Of a stretch of 64,000 nucleotides of DNA, positions 9,912 to 18,289 are shown piece after piece. The position numbers and the translations under genes are program-made. Below the pieces are notes generated by a model. It was not told the DNA's origin. It worked only from the letters and a program-made list of their open reading frames with translations, and made no database searches. How positions within the stretch are numbered: the first letter of the stretch is position 1; every line of letters begins with the position of its first letter. Where the stretch lies: assembly GCF_002770725.1 (NCBI RefSeq), contig NZ_NQVN01000001.1, forward strand, positions 868,001 through 932,000, given 5' to 3'. The stretch comes from Pleomorphomonas carboxyditropha. GTDB taxonomy: Bacteria; Pseudomonadota; Alphaproteobacteria; Rhizobiales; Pleomorphomonadaceae.

Positions 9912-10649
9912 TCAGGCGGTCATCCTGAGGCTGATGCGGTCGGCGGAGAAGCGCGTCCGCGAACATTGCACAGGCCGGCCGTCGAGGTCGGTATCGATGG
10001 CGCGCGTTTCGAGCACGATGGCACCGGGCGACAGCTTCATCAGCTCGCGCTCGCGGGCGTCGGCGTGACGGGCCGATACTTCGGTGCTGTGCCGGAGATA
10101 GTCGGGCAGGCCACAGGCCGCGAAGGCGCGGGTGATCGAGCCGGTGGCGGCGATATGGCGGGCGATGTCGGGGAAGCGATCGGCCGGAAAGAAATGCTGC
10201 GAACAGGAGACGGGACGGCCGTCGACGTAGCCGGCTTCCTCCACTTCGATCACCGGCCGCTCGGGTGCGATCTGCAGCAAGCTTGCCACCTCGGCCGGAG
10301 CCGGCAGTTCGCTCGAATTCAGCAGGCGCGTTGCCACCGACGACGCCTGATCGCCGAGGCCGGCCGAGAAACGCGTGCGTTTCGAGATGGGTAGCGTCAG
10401 CTGGCGGCCGCCGACGATGACGGTGCCATGGCCCTGAATGCTCTCGACGAGCCCTTCCTCCGCCAGGAAGGCGAGGGCGGCCCGCACCGTGTGCCGGTTG
10501 ACGCCGAAGCGGTCGGCGAGATCGAAGGCCGGCGGTAGCCGGCCGGTTTCCCGGAATTCGCCGTCGGCGATCGACACGCGAATGCGGTCGGCGATCTGCC
10601 GCCAGAGTGAGACGCCGGAATGTCGCTCGACCGGTTTCTGCTGGGCCAT
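9912..10649 (-). CDS. phnF: PhnF-type GntR/HutC regulator of phosphonate metabolism
   Basis: A 245-residue regulator with an N-terminal GntR winged helix (LWRQIADRIRVSIADGEF, then LADRFGVNRHTVRAALAFL) and a C-terminal UTRA (chorismate-lyase-like) ligand domain, the arrangement of PhnF. It is divergent from phnG with 127 bp between them, and a symmetrical operator candidate lies in that gap (10698-10717). It probably represses the phn operon and possibly itself. The start ATG 10649 gives the MAQQKPVERHSGVSLW opening expected for the family. Confidence 0.93.
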   Translation of the reverse strand: MAQQKPVERHSGVSLWRQIADRIRVSIADGEFRETGRLPPAFDLADRFGVNRHTVRAALAFLAEEGLVESIQGHGTVIVGGRQLTLPISKRTRFSAGLGDQASSVATRLLNSSELPAPAEVASLLQIAPERPVIEVEEAGYVDGRPVSCSQHFFPADRFPDIARHIAATGSITRAFAACGLPDYLRHSTEVSARHADARERELMKLSPGAIVLETRAIDTDLDGRPVQCSRTRFSADRISLRMTA

Positions 10650-10697
10650 GTCACCTCGCTGTCACGGAGTTCGGTTAAGACTCTCGTTATTGTGTAG

Positions 10698-10717
10698 TTG
10701 TCTAGATTAATAGACAA
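10698..10717. promoter_or_regulatory. Candidate PhnF operator
   Basis: TTGTCTA-GATTAA-TAGACAA is a perfect inverted repeat with seven-base arms and a six-base centre. HutC-type regulators commonly bind GT...AC half-sites of this kind. It lies 48 bp upstream of the phnF start and 59 bp upstream of the phnG start, where it could control both directions. Assignment to PhnF is inference from position and symmetry. Confidence 0.6.
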
Positions 10718-10776
10718 TTTGACGCGATGCAAGCCCGCCATGCAGCATAGCGTGCGGGCGGAACCGGAGCGAGCCA

Positions 10777-11238
10777 ATGGACGCCGCCCTTGCCGATCCA
10801 GAGACCGGGCGCCGCCGCCAGCGCATGGGGCTTCTCGCCCGCGCCAGCGCCGCCGAGCTCGAAGCCGCCTGGGCGGCGCTCGACGTGCCCCCCGAAGTGA
10901 CCGACCTGCGCGGTCCGGAGACCGGCCTCGTCATGCTGACCGGCCGTATCGGCGGCGACGGCGCCCGTTTCAACCTCGGCGAGGCAACGGTGAGCCGGTC
11001 GACGGTGCGGCTGGCATCCGGCCGCATCGGTTTCGGCCAACTGCTCGGCAGCGATCGCGATCGCGCCCGACGGGCCGCCGTCTTCGATGCGCTCGCGGGT
11101 ACGGAGGAGGGCGGTTCGGTGGTCGAGCGGCTTTGTGCGGCCGTGGAGGCGCGCCTTATCGACGAACGCCGGCGGCAAGAATCCGAGACGGCGTCGACCC
11201 GCGTCGATTTCTTCACGCTGGTCCGGGGAGAGGATTGA
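10777..11238 (+). CDS. phnG: C-P lyase core subunit PhnG
   Basis: A 153-residue protein. PhnG is part of the PhnGHIJ core complex and, with PhnH, PhnI and PhnL, transfers the phosphonate to the ribose C1 of ATP. Length matches E. coli PhnG (about 150). Recognisable blocks are RQRMGLLARAS, GPETGLVMLTGRIGGDGARFNLGEATVSR, and G.GQLLGSDRDRARRAAVFDAL. It opens the phn operon and its stop overlaps the phnH start by one base (TGATG). Confidence 0.96.
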   Translation: MDAALADPETGRRRQRMGLLARASAAELEAAWAALDVPPEVTDLRGPETGLVMLTGRIGGDGARFNLGEATVSRSTVRLASGRIGFGQLLGSDRDRARRAAVFDALAGTEEGGSVVERLCAAVEARLIDERRRQESETASTRVDFFTLVRGED

Positions 11239-11846
11239 TGCCGCAAACCATGTCTCTCCTCGACGCTTCCCTCGATGGCGGCTTCGGTCAGCCGGTGTTC
11301 GAGGCGCAGGCGGCTTTCCGTTTGCTGATGGATGCCATGGCGCGGCCGGGCAGCCGTCATCGTGTCGACGCCGACGTGGCTGCTCCCGGCCTGTCCGGAC
11401 CGGCGCAGGCGACCCTGGCGCTGACGCTTTGCGATGCCGACACGCCGGTCTGGTGCGACGATGCGCCGCCGGCGCTCGGAGCCTGGCTCGCCTTTCATAC
11501 CGGCGCCTCCCTGACGGCTGCGCCGGGTGAAGCGGCCTTTGCCTTTGTCGGGCTGGGCGGCGCCGTGCCCGATGACTTACCGCTCGGCAGCCAGGATTAC
11601 CCCGACCGCTCGGCGACGCTCGTCATCGAGGTGCGAGGCTTCGGCGAGGGCGAGCGTTTCCGGCTAGCCGGCCCCGGCATCGACGGTTCTTGCGATCTTG
11701 CCGTCGATGGTCTGCCCGAAGATTTCGCCGCCTTTCGCGCCGCCAACCGGGCGCTGTTCCCGCGCGGTCTCGACGTGGTGCTGACGGCGGGGCGCGAGAT
11801 TGTCGCCTTGCCGCGCTCCACCCATTTCATCCCTTCGGAAGGCTGA
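11238..11846 (+). CDS. phnH: C-P lyase core subunit PhnH
   Basis: A 202-residue homologue of PhnH, a PLP-transferase-like fold without cofactor that dimerises in the PhnGHIJ complex. Family blocks FEAQAAFRLLMDAMARPG and the terminal PRSTHF are present. The ATG at 11238 overlaps the phnG stop, giving tight coupling; the longer open frame upstream reads through phnG and is shadow. The next gene, phnI, begins three bases after its stop. Confidence 0.96.
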   Translation: MPQTMSLLDASLDGGFGQPVFEAQAAFRLLMDAMARPGSRHRVDADVAAPGLSGPAQATLALTLCDADTPVWCDDAPPALGAWLAFHTGASLTAAPGEAAFAFVGLGGAVPDDLPLGSQDYPDRSATLVIEVRGFGEGERFRLAGPGIDGSCDLAVDGLPEDFAAFRAANRALFPRGLDVVLTAGREIVALPRSTHFIPSEG

Positions 11847-11849
11847 GCC

Positions 11850-12968
11850 ATGTATGTCGCCGTCAAGGGTGGCGAGGCCGCCATCGACAACGCCCATCGC
11901 CTGCTCGCCGATCGCCGCCGCGGCGACCGTAGCCTGCCGGCCATCAGCGAGGCGCAGATCGCCGAGCAACTGTCGCTCGCCGTCGACCGGGTGATGGCGG
12001 AAGCCTCGCTCTACGATCCGGGGCTCGCGGCGCTGGCCATCCGGCAGGCGCGCGGCGATATGATCGAGGCGATCTTCATCCTGCGCGCCTATCGCACCAC
12101 GCTGCCGCGCTTCGGCATCAGCCGGCCGCTCGACAGCCGCGCCATGCGCATCGAACGGCGCGTTTCCGCCACCTACAAGGATCTGCCGGGCGGCCAGCTT
12201 CTCGGCCCCACTTTCGACTATACCCACCGCCTGCTCGACCCCACGCTTTCCGGCGATCCCGAAGTGCCGGAGCCAAGCCGTCGCGATGGCGGGGTCGGCG
12301 GCCTGGCGCGCGTATCCGACATCCTAGATGGCGAGAGCCTGATCGAAATGGAGGCCGACGAGGGCGCCGAACCGGGCGATATCACCCGCATGCCGCAGGA
12401 ATTTCCGCTGTCGCGCGCCGAGCGGCTGCAGTCGCTTGCCCGCGGCGACGAAGGCTTTCTGCTGGCGCTCGCCTATTCCACCCAGCGCGGCTACGGCCGA
12501 ACCCATCCCTTCGTCGGCGAGATCCGCATCGGCCTTGCGACGGTGGAGATCGATATTCCCGAATTGGGCTTCTCGGTGGCGATCGGCGAGGTGCGCGTCA
12601 CCGAATGCCAGATGGTCAACCAGTTCAAGGGATCGGCCGAGCGGCCGCCGCAATTCACGCGCGGCTACGGCCTGGTGTTCGGCCAGAGCGAACGCAAGGC
12701 CATGGCCATGTCGCTATGCGACCGGGCGCTCCGGGCGGCCGAATATGGCGAGGAGATCACCGCTCCGGCCCAGGACGAGGAATTCGTCATCTCCCATTGC
12801 GACAACGTCGAGGCGACCGGCTTCGTCGAGCACCTGAAACTGCCGCACTACGTCGATTTCCAAGCCGAGCTCGGTCTCGTCCGCCGGCTGCGCGCCGCCT
12901 GGCAGGAGCGCGGCGTGGTGTCGGAGGCCGAAGAGGGCGACGCGCCGATCGGGGAGGCCGCCCAATGA
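11850..12968 (+). CDS. phnI: C-P lyase core subunit PhnI
   Basis: A 372-residue PhnI, the nucleosidase-like subunit that acts with PhnG, PhnH and PhnL to displace adenine from ATP by phosphonate. The start MYVAVKGGEAAI and the blocks RTTLPRFG, TYKDLPGGQLLGPTFDYTHRLLD and KLPHYVDFQAELGL are characteristic. It is slightly longer than E. coli PhnI (354). Its stop lies inside ATGA at 12965-12968, where phnJ would normally be expected to begin; here phnJ begins only at 13183. Confidence 0.96.
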   Translation: MYVAVKGGEAAIDNAHRLLADRRRGDRSLPAISEAQIAEQLSLAVDRVMAEASLYDPGLAALAIRQARGDMIEAIFILRAYRTTLPRFGISRPLDSRAMRIERRVSATYKDLPGGQLLGPTFDYTHRLLDPTLSGDPEVPEPSRRDGGVGGLARVSDILDGESLIEMEADEGAEPGDITRMPQEFPLSRAERLQSLARGDEGFLLALAYSTQRGYGRTHPFVGEIRIGLATVEIDIPELGFSVAIGEVRVTECQMVNQFKGSAERPPQFTRGYGLVFGQSERKAMAMSLCDRALRAAEYGEEITAPAQDEEFVISHCDNVEATGFVEHLKLPHYVDFQAELGLVRRLRAAWQERGVVSEAEEGDAPIGEAAQ

Positions 12969-13186
12969 GCAACCCCCCAAAGCAATCACTGACACCTGTT
13001 GTCGCTATCGCCCCTGTTGCAATCGTCGCCGCCAGACGGACCATTAGACCAGATCGAGGAGTCGTCGTTGGAAGCGCTGCGACGAATGGCAACAACGCCG
13101 ACAACGATTACGACGATGGCAAGCAGGATGTCCTTAAGGAGTTGCATGTCCACCATCCTGTCATTGGAAGTGGCAAAAAATCATGA
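12965..13186 (+). CDS. 73-residue ORF linking phnI to phnJ, unknown function
   Basis: I do not recognise this product. The ORF starts at ATG 12965, inside the phnI stop (ATGA), with a very good Shine-Dalgarno GGGGAGG seven bases upstream. It ends at TGA 13184-13186, which overlaps the phnJ start, again as ATGA. It should therefore be translated and should pass ribosomes on to phnJ, whose own upstream sequence is a poor ribosome site. The peptide has a mildly hydrophobic segment (LTPVVAIAPVAIVAA) and a polar Asn/Asp-rich middle. By hand count about half of third positions are G or C, far below the neighbouring phn genes, so the segment looks foreign. It may serve only as a coupling leader. Confidence 0.4.
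   Translation: MSNPPKQSLTPVVAIAPVAIVAARRTIRPDRGVVVGSAATNGNNADNDYDDGKQDVLKELHVHHPVIGSGKKS
12986..13147 (-). CDS. Possible 53-residue single-pass membrane microprotein, antisense within phn operon
   Basis: On the strand opposite phn, an ORF starting at ATG 13147 (AGGA eight bases upstream; an in-frame ATG at 13156 would add three residues) encodes one clear membrane helix (LLKDILLAIVVIVVGVVAI), two arginines, and a polar Gly/Asp/Asn-rich tail with two cysteines. By hand count its third-position GC is about 70 percent, higher than the frame on the plus strand. The pattern resembles small bacterial membrane proteins, but I do not recognise a family. It overlaps the plus-strand ORF at 12965-13186; both cannot easily be conserved coding frames. 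Confidence 0.35.
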   Translation of the reverse strand: MQLLKDILLAIVVIVVGVVAIRRSASNDDSSIWSNGPSGGDDCNRGDSDNRCQ

Positions 13187-14031
13187 ACGCCGCCACCTAT
13201 AACTTCGCCTATCTCGACGAACAGACCAAGCGGATGATCCGCCGGGCCATTCTGAAGGCGCTCGCCATCCCCGGCTATCAGGTGCCGTTCGCCGCCCGCG
13301 AGATGCCGATGCCCTACGGCTGGGGCACCGGCGGCGTGCAGGTCACCGCCGCCGTCATCGGCCCCGGCGACGTGTTGAAGGTGATCGACCAAGGGGCCGA
13401 CGACACCACCAATGCCGTGTCCATCCGCGCTTTCTTCCGCAAAGTGGCCGGCGTCGCCACCACCACGCACACCGCCGAGGCGACGGTCATCCAGACGCGC
13501 CACCGCATTCCCGAATATCCGCTCAAGGAAGGCCAGATCCTCGTCTATCAGGTGCCGATCCCCGAGCCCTTGCGCTTCCTCGAACCACGGGAAACCGAGA
13601 CACGGGTGATGCACGGCCTCGAGGATTACGGCCTGATGCATGTTAAGCTCTACGAGGACATCGCCCATCACGGCCGGATCGCCACCGCCTACGCCTATCC
13701 GGTGAAGGTGGCCGGCCGCTACGTGATGGACCCATCGCCCATCCCGAAATTCGACAATCCGAAGATGACGATGAGCCCGGCCTTGCAGTTGTTCGGCGCC
13801 GGCCGCGAAAAGCGCATCTACGCCGTGCCGCCCTATACTGAGGTGAAGAGCCTCGACTTCGAGGATCATCCCTTCGAAGTGCAGACCTTCAACGAGCCGT
13901 GCGCTCTCTGCGGTGCCCGCAACGTCTACCTCGACGAGGTAGTGCTCGACGATCGCGGCGGCCGCATGTTCGTCTGCTCCGATACCGACAATTGCGAAAG
14001 CCGACGCACCGGGACGGGGGCGCAATCATGA
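13183..14031 (+). CDS. phnJ: C-P lyase catalytic subunit PhnJ (radical SAM)
   Basis: A 282-residue PhnJ, which cleaves the carbon-phosphorus bond of ribosyl phosphonate using a [4Fe-4S] cluster and S-adenosylmethionine. The four conserved cysteines are present at 240, 243, 265 and 271 (CALC, then FVCSDTDNC), each offset by one from E. coli. The start NFAYLDEQTKRMIRRAILKALAIPGYQVPF and GWGTGGVQVTAA are typical. Its ribosome site is weak (GGAAG about twelve bases upstream) and its ATG overlaps the stop of the preceding 73-residue ORF, so it probably depends on coupling. It overlaps phnK by ATGA. Confidence 0.97.
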   Translation: MNAATYNFAYLDEQTKRMIRRAILKALAIPGYQVPFAAREMPMPYGWGTGGVQVTAAVIGPGDVLKVIDQGADDTTNAVSIRAFFRKVAGVATTTHTAEATVIQTRHRIPEYPLKEGQILVYQVPIPEPLRFLEPRETETRVMHGLEDYGLMHVKLYEDIAHHGRIATAYAYPVKVAGRYVMDPSPIPKFDNPKMTMSPALQLFGAGREKRIYAVPPYTEVKSLDFEDHPFEVQTFNEPCALCGARNVYLDEVVLDDRGGRMFVCSDTDNCESRRTGTGAQS

Positions 14032-14804
14032 CGGACGCCCCCATCCTCGAAGTGCGCGATCTCGCCAAGACTTATGGCGCCCGTCTCGGCTGCGCCGACA
14101 TCTCCTTCGACCTCTGGCCGGGGGAGGTGCTGGCGGTGGTTGGCGAGAGCGGCTCGGGCAAGACGACCCTGCTCAATTGCCTGTCGACGCGGCTTGCCGC
14201 CGACGGCGGCTCGATCGTCTACGCCATGCGCGACGGCAGCCGGCGCGATCTCGCGACCATGCCGGAAGCCGAACGCCGCTTCCTGATGCGCACCGACTGG
14301 GGCTTCGTCCACCAGAATCCGGCCGATGGCCTCAGGATGGGCGTCTCGGCCGGCGCCAACGTCGGCGAACGGCTGATGGCCATCGGCGACCGCCACTACG
14401 GCCGCATCCGCGGCACGGCGCTCGACTGGCTTTCCCGCGTCGAGATCGCCGCCGATCGCATCGACGACGGCCCGCGCGCCTTTTCCGGCGGTATGCGCCA
14501 GCGCTTGCAGATCGCCCGCAACCTGGTGACCGCGCCGCGTCTCGTCTTCATGGACGAGCCGACTGGCGGCCTCGACGTCTCGGTGCAGGCGCGCCTTCTC
14601 GACCTGATGCGCGGTCTCGTGCGCGATCTCGGCCTGTCGGTGATCATCGTGACGCATGATCTCGCCGTCGCGCGGCTGCTCAGCCATCGCATCATGGTGA
14701 TGAAGGATGGCCGCGTCATCGAGGAAGGGTTGACCGACCGCGTGCTCGACGATCCGCGCCAGCCGTACACCCAGCTTCTCGTTTCCTCCATCCCGCAAGC
14801 CTGA
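14028..14804 (+). CDS. phnK: C-P lyase ATPase subunit PhnK
   Basis: A 258-residue ABC-type ATPase that docks on the PhnGHIJ core; it is not a transporter component. Walker A GESGSGKTT, signature FSGGMRQRLQIARNL, Walker B LVFMDEPTGGLDVS and the switch HD are intact. ATG 14028 overlaps the phnJ stop (ATGA). PhnL follows 12 bp after its stop. Sequence resembles the nickel/peptide ABC ATPases, as PhnK normally does, but operon position settles the identity. Confidence 0.95.
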   Translation: MTDAPILEVRDLAKTYGARLGCADISFDLWPGEVLAVVGESGSGKTTLLNCLSTRLAADGGSIVYAMRDGSRRDLATMPEAERRFLMRTDWGFVHQNPADGLRMGVSAGANVGERLMAIGDRHYGRIRGTALDWLSRVEIAADRIDDGPRAFSGGMRQRLQIARNLVTAPRLVFMDEPTGGLDVSVQARLLDLMRGLVRDLGLSVIIVTHDLAVARLLSHRIMVMKDGRVIEEGLTDRVLDDPRQPYTQLLVSSIPQA

Positions 14805-14816
14805 TCGGACCCCGCC

Positions 14817-15521
14817 ATGCTGCCGCTCCGCGTGCGCGACATCGCCAAGACCTTCGTCATGCATCTGCGCGGCGGCCTCCGCCTGCCGGTGTTCTCCAAC
14901 GTCTCCTTCGAGGTGGCGGCCGGCGAATGCCTGGTGCTCGGCGGCCCGTCCGGCGTCGGCAAGAGCTCGATCCTGAAGATGCTCTACGGCAACTACGGCG
15001 TCGACGCCGGCGAGATCCTGGTCGCCCATGCCTGCCGGCCGGTCGACCTGGCGAAAGCGCTGCCGCGCGAGGTTCTCGATGTCCGCCGCCTCACCCTCGG
15101 CTACGTCAGCCAGTTCCTGCGCGCCATTCCGCGCGTGCCGGCGCTCGAAGTGGTGGCCGATCCGCTTATCGCCCTCGGCAGCGACCGGGCCGAGGCGCTG
15201 GAGCGCGCCGAGGCGGCGCTCGCCCGCCTCAACCTGCCGCGCGAGCTCTGGAGCCTGCCGCCGGCCACCTTCTCGGGCGGCGAACAGCAGCGCGTCAACA
15301 TCGCCCGTGGCTTCATCTCCGATCACCCCATCCTGCTGCTCGACGAGCCGACGGCGTCGCTGGACGCCGCCAACCGTGCCGTCGTCGTCGACATGATCGA
15401 GGAGAAGAAGGCGGCCGGCACGGCGCTGGTCGGCATCTTCCATGACGAGGACGTCCGCGATCGGGTGGCGAGCCGCGTCGTCGACGTATCCCGCTACTCG
15501 CAACGGAGGGCCGGCCAATGA
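14817..15521 (+). CDS. phnL: C-P lyase ATPase subunit PhnL
   Basis: A 234-residue ABC-type ATPase required with PhnGHI for making the ribosyl-triphosphate phosphonate intermediate. Walker [10 protein letters not shown], the long insertion typical of PhnL ([31 protein letters not shown]), signature [15 protein letters not shown] and Walker [13 protein letters not shown] are present. Its stop overlaps the start of the hexapeptide transferase gene as ATGA. Confidence 0.95.
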   Translation: MLPLRVRDIAKTFVMHLRGGLRLPVFSNVSFEVAAGECLVLGGPSGVGKSSILKMLYGNYGVDAGEILVAHACRPVDLAKALPREVLDVRRLTLGYVSQFLRAIPRVPALEVVADPLIALGSDRAEALERAEAALARLNLPRELWSLPPATFSGGEQQRVNIARGFISDHPILLLDEPTASLDAANRAVVVDMIEEKKAAGTALVGIFHDEDVRDRVASRVVDVSRYSQRRAGQ

Positions 15522-16132
15522 CCCGCCTGTCGGAAACGCCGCTGATCCATCCGGCCGCCAGCGTCGAGGCGAGCCAGCTTGGCCGCTACACCGAGATTGC
15601 CGAGGGCTGCCGCATCAGCGAGCTCGATCTCGGCGACTATTCCTATATCGAACGCGACGGCATGGTCTGGTGCGCCACGATCGGCAAGTTCGCCAACATC
15701 GCCGCCGCCGTCCGCATCAATGCAACGCGCCATCCGATGGATCGGGCGAGCCTCCACCACTTCACCTACCGGGCCGGCGACTACTGGGGCGATGCCGACC
15801 ACGAGCAGGACTTCTTCGCCTGGCGGCGCGACAACCGCGTTCGCATCGGCCACGACGTCTGGATCGGTCACGGCGCCACGGTCCTGCCGGGGGTGTCCAT
15901 CGGCAACGGCGCCGTCGTCGGCGCTGGCGCTGTGGTGAGCCGTGATGTGCCCGCCTATACCATCGTGGCGGGCGTGCCGGCGCGACCGCTCAAGCGACGC
16001 TTTCCCGAAGACATCGCCGATCGGCTGGAGGCGCTTGCCTGGTGGGATTGGGATCACGAACGACTTCGGCTGGCGCTCGAAGATTTTCGTGAACTCGATG
16101 TCGAGTCTTTCTTGAATAAGTATGAAAATTAG
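15518..16132 (+). CDS. Phosphonate-operon hexapeptide-repeat acetyltransferase
   Basis: A 204-residue left-handed beta-helix transferase of the type found in phn operons of alphaproteobacteria. Hexapeptide-type repeats run through residues about 10-60 and again around [33 protein letters not shown]; the terminal [19 protein letters not shown] is characteristic of xenobiotic-acetyltransferase relatives. It probably acetylates an aminophosphonate, a role taken in E. coli by the unrelated GNAT enzyme PhnO; the substrate is inference. It closes the phnG-L transcription block and is translationally coupled to phnL. Confidence 0.9.
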   Translation: MTRLSETPLIHPAASVEASQLGRYTEIAEGCRISELDLGDYSYIERDGMVWCATIGKFANIAAAVRINATRHPMDRASLHHFTYRAGDYWGDADHEQDFFAWRRDNRVRIGHDVWIGHGATVLPGVSIGNGAVVGAGAVVSRDVPAYTIVAGVPARPLKRRFPEDIADRLEALAWWDWDHERLRLALEDFRELDVESFLNKYEN

Positions 16133-16224
16133 CTGGTTTACCTGTCGGTTGTACACGAAAGTGACATCCGGCCGGCGTAAACTCAAGTCCATCCAAAACA
16201 TAAGCTTGCAGGACTGCTAGAAGA

Positions 16225-17061
16225 ATGTTCGAAATCCGCAACCTGTCGCGTCACTTCGGGACCAAGGTCGCCGTCGATGACGTCAGCTTCTCGATCCCCG
16301 AGGGGCAGATGGTCGGTGTCATCGGTCGTTCCGGCGCCGGCAAGTCGACGCTGCTGCGGATGATCAACCGGCTGGCCGATCCGACCGCTGGTTCGATCCG
16401 CTATGGCGACGTCGAGATCGTTTCGCTGAAGGGCGAGGCGCTGCGCCGCTGGCGGCGCGACTGCGCCATGATCTTCCAGCAGTTCAATCTGGTGCCGCGC
16501 CTCGACGTGCTGACCAACGTGCTGCTCGGCCGCCTCAATCACCGTTCGACGGCGCTGTCGGTGATGAATCTCTTCAGCCGCGACGAGCGCATCATGGCCA
16601 TCGCAGCGCTGGAACGGCTCGGCATCGAGCAGACGGTGCTGCAAGCGGCCGGCACGCTCAGCGGCGGCCAGCAGCAGCGCGTCGCCATCGCCCGCGCCCT
16701 GATGCAGGAGCCGCGCGTCATCCTCGCCGACGAGCCGATCGCCTCGCTCGACCCGCTCAACGCCAAGGTGGTGATGGACGCGCTCGCCGACATCAACCGC
16801 CGTGACGGCATCACGGTCATCACCAATCTTCACACCCTCGACACGGCGCGCGCCTACTGTCAGCGCATCCTCGGCATGGCCGAGGGGAGGGTGGTGTTCG
16901 ACGGCCCACCGGCCGAGCTGACGGCCGAGGTGGTCCGCCGCATCTACGGCGCCGAGGACGATTTCGACGAGCGCATGACTTCGACCTCGATCACCCCTCA
17001 ATGGGTGCCGGCGCCGGAGACCGTTCCGGGCCTCGCCATGCAGGCCGCCGCCGCCATGTAA
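16225..17061 (+). CDS. phnC: Phosphonate ABC transporter ATP-binding protein PhnC
   Basis: A 278-residue ATPase of the PhnCDE importer. Walker [11 protein letters not shown]-loop IFQQFNL, signature [15 protein letters not shown], Walker [14 protein letters not shown] and the switch residue in TNLHTLD are intact; the last matches PhnC, which has NLH. It begins 93 bp after the transferase gene, so a second promoter is possible here; I see no convincing Pho box. A short C-terminal extension ends in a Met/Ala tail. Confidence 0.95.
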   Translation: MFEIRNLSRHFGTKVAVDDVSFSIPEGQMVGVIGRSGAGKSTLLRMINRLADPTAGSIRYGDVEIVSLKGEALRRWRRDCAMIFQQFNLVPRLDVLTNVLLGRLNHRSTALSVMNLFSRDERIMAIAALERLGIEQTVLQAAGTLSGGQQQRVAIARALMQEPRVILADEPIASLDPLNAKVVMDALADINRRDGITVITNLHTLDTARAYCQRILGMAEGRVVFDGPPAELTAEVVRRIYGAEDDFDERMTSTSITPQWVPAPETVPGLAMQAAAAM

Positions 17062-17150
17062 GGCGGCCAGCATCACGAACCAAGTTTCGAGCACGCGAGG
17101 CCGGCTGCCGGTTTCGTGGGTAGCGATCCCGCGCGCTCGTCTATCCGCGC

Positions 17151-17200
17151 CTAGAGCCTTTTCCCGATCGGGCGGAATCGCCCGGCCGACAAGAAAAGTC
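17151..17200. repeat. Degenerate palindromic repeat upstream of phnD
   Basis: CTAGAGCCTTTTCCCGATC opens a decayed palindromic element whose inner arms CGGGCG (17169-17174) and CGCCCG (17179-17184) still pair around GAAT. The opening resembles the CTAGAGC ends of the element at 8868-8924 and of rhizobial intergenic repeats in general, but the right arm is lost (only AAGAAAAG remains). It lies in the 256-bp gap between phnC and phnD, which holds nothing else I can name. Confidence 0.4.
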
Positions 17201-17317
17201 CACAGATTCAAAAGCTTGGGAATATTCGGTCGGATCGTTTCGATCCGGGCCGGATATGCCCCGAGGCGCAACATGACCATCCGACCGGCGGGGCCGGCGG
17301 AACCAGGAGTGAGACGG

Positions 17318-18223
17318 ATGTTGAAGAAGATTCTATTTGCCGCAACCGCCCTCGTCGCGCTCGCCGGCGCCGCCGCCGCCGAGGAGATCAAGGATTTCCG
17401 CATCGGCATTCTGGGCGGCGAGAACGAGGCCGACCGCCTGCGCAACTTCAAGTGCCTGCAGGACAAGCTGCCGGCCGTCCTCGGCGTCGAGAAGGTATCG
17501 CTGTTCCCGGCCGCCGACTATGACGGCGTCATTCAAGGCCTTTTGGGCGGCACGCTCGACGAGGCCGAGCTCGGTGCTTCCGGCTACGCCAAGATCGCCT
17601 TGGCCAATCCGGATGCCGTCTCTCCGGTGCTGACCACCGTCCAGACCGACGGCTCGACCGGTTACTATTCGATCATGGTCGCCGCCAAGGACAGCGGCAT
17701 CAAGACGCTGGCCGATCTCAAGGGCAAGAAGCTCGGCTTTGCCGATCCGGACTCGACGTCCGGCTACCTCGTTCCGGTCGTCTCCCTGCCGGACGATATC
17801 GGCGCGCCGGTCAAGGACTATTTCGCCTCGACGGGTTTCGGCGGCGGCCACGAGAACCTGGTGCTCGAAGTGCTGAAGGGCACCTTCGACGCCGGCACCA
17901 CCTTCGGTTCGGGCGTCGGCGAGTTCAAGGACGGCTACACCTCCGGCAATCTCAGGAAGATGGTCGAGAAGGGCATGCTCAACATGGACGACCTCGTCGA
18001 GGTCTGGAAGTCGCCGCTCATCCCCAACGGTCCGATCGTCGTCCGCAACGCCCTGCCGGATGACATCAAGACCAAGTTCGTCGCCTTCATGAAGGATCTG
18101 CCGAAGTCGGATGCCGCCTGCTTCTCGGCCATCGAGGGTGGCGATTTCAAGGACTTCACCGACGTGACGCCGGACTTCTACAAGACCATCGTCGCTGCCC
18201 GCAAGGCGCAGATCGGCGGCTGA
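17318..18223 (+). CDS. phnD: Phosphonate-binding periplasmic protein PhnD
   Basis: A 301-residue binding protein for phosphonates in the PhnCDE importer. I place the start at ATG 17318 (MLKKILFAATALVALAGAAAAEE), preceded by AGGAG; it gives a clean Sec signal peptide cleaved near AAA. The mature protein has the PhnD pattern FRIGILGGENEADRLRNF and the ligand loop KKLGFADPDSTSGYLVP. It is somewhat shorter than E. coli PhnD (338). A strong hairpin follows 18 bp after the stop. Confidence 0.96.
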   Translation: MLKKILFAATALVALAGAAAAEEIKDFRIGILGGENEADRLRNFKCLQDKLPAVLGVEKVSLFPAADYDGVIQGLLGGTLDEAELGASGYAKIALANPDAVSPVLTTVQTDGSTGYYSIMVAAKDSGIKTLADLKGKKLGFADPDSTSGYLVPVVSLPDDIGAPVKDYFASTGFGGGHENLVLEVLKGTFDAGTTFGSGVGEFKDGYTSGNLRKMVEKGMLNMDDLVEVWKSPLIPNGPIVVRNALPDDIKTKFVAFMKDLPKSDAACFSAIEGGDFKDFTDVTPDFYKTIVAARKAQIGG

Positions 18224-18241
18224 GCGCGGTTCGTGTCTTTC

Positions 18242-18269
18242 GGACCGGCCGGAACTCTCCGGCCGGTCC
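18242..18269 (+). other. Perfect 12-bp-stem hairpin between phnD and phnE1
   Basis: Arms GGACCGGCCGGA (18242-18253) and TCCGGCCGGTCC (18258-18269) are perfectly complementary around a four-base loop ACTC. No T-run follows, so it is more likely an mRNA-stabilising or processing structure protecting the phnD message than a full terminator. Confidence 0.7.
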
Positions 18270-18289
18270 CGCTCCAATTCGGGTCCGAC

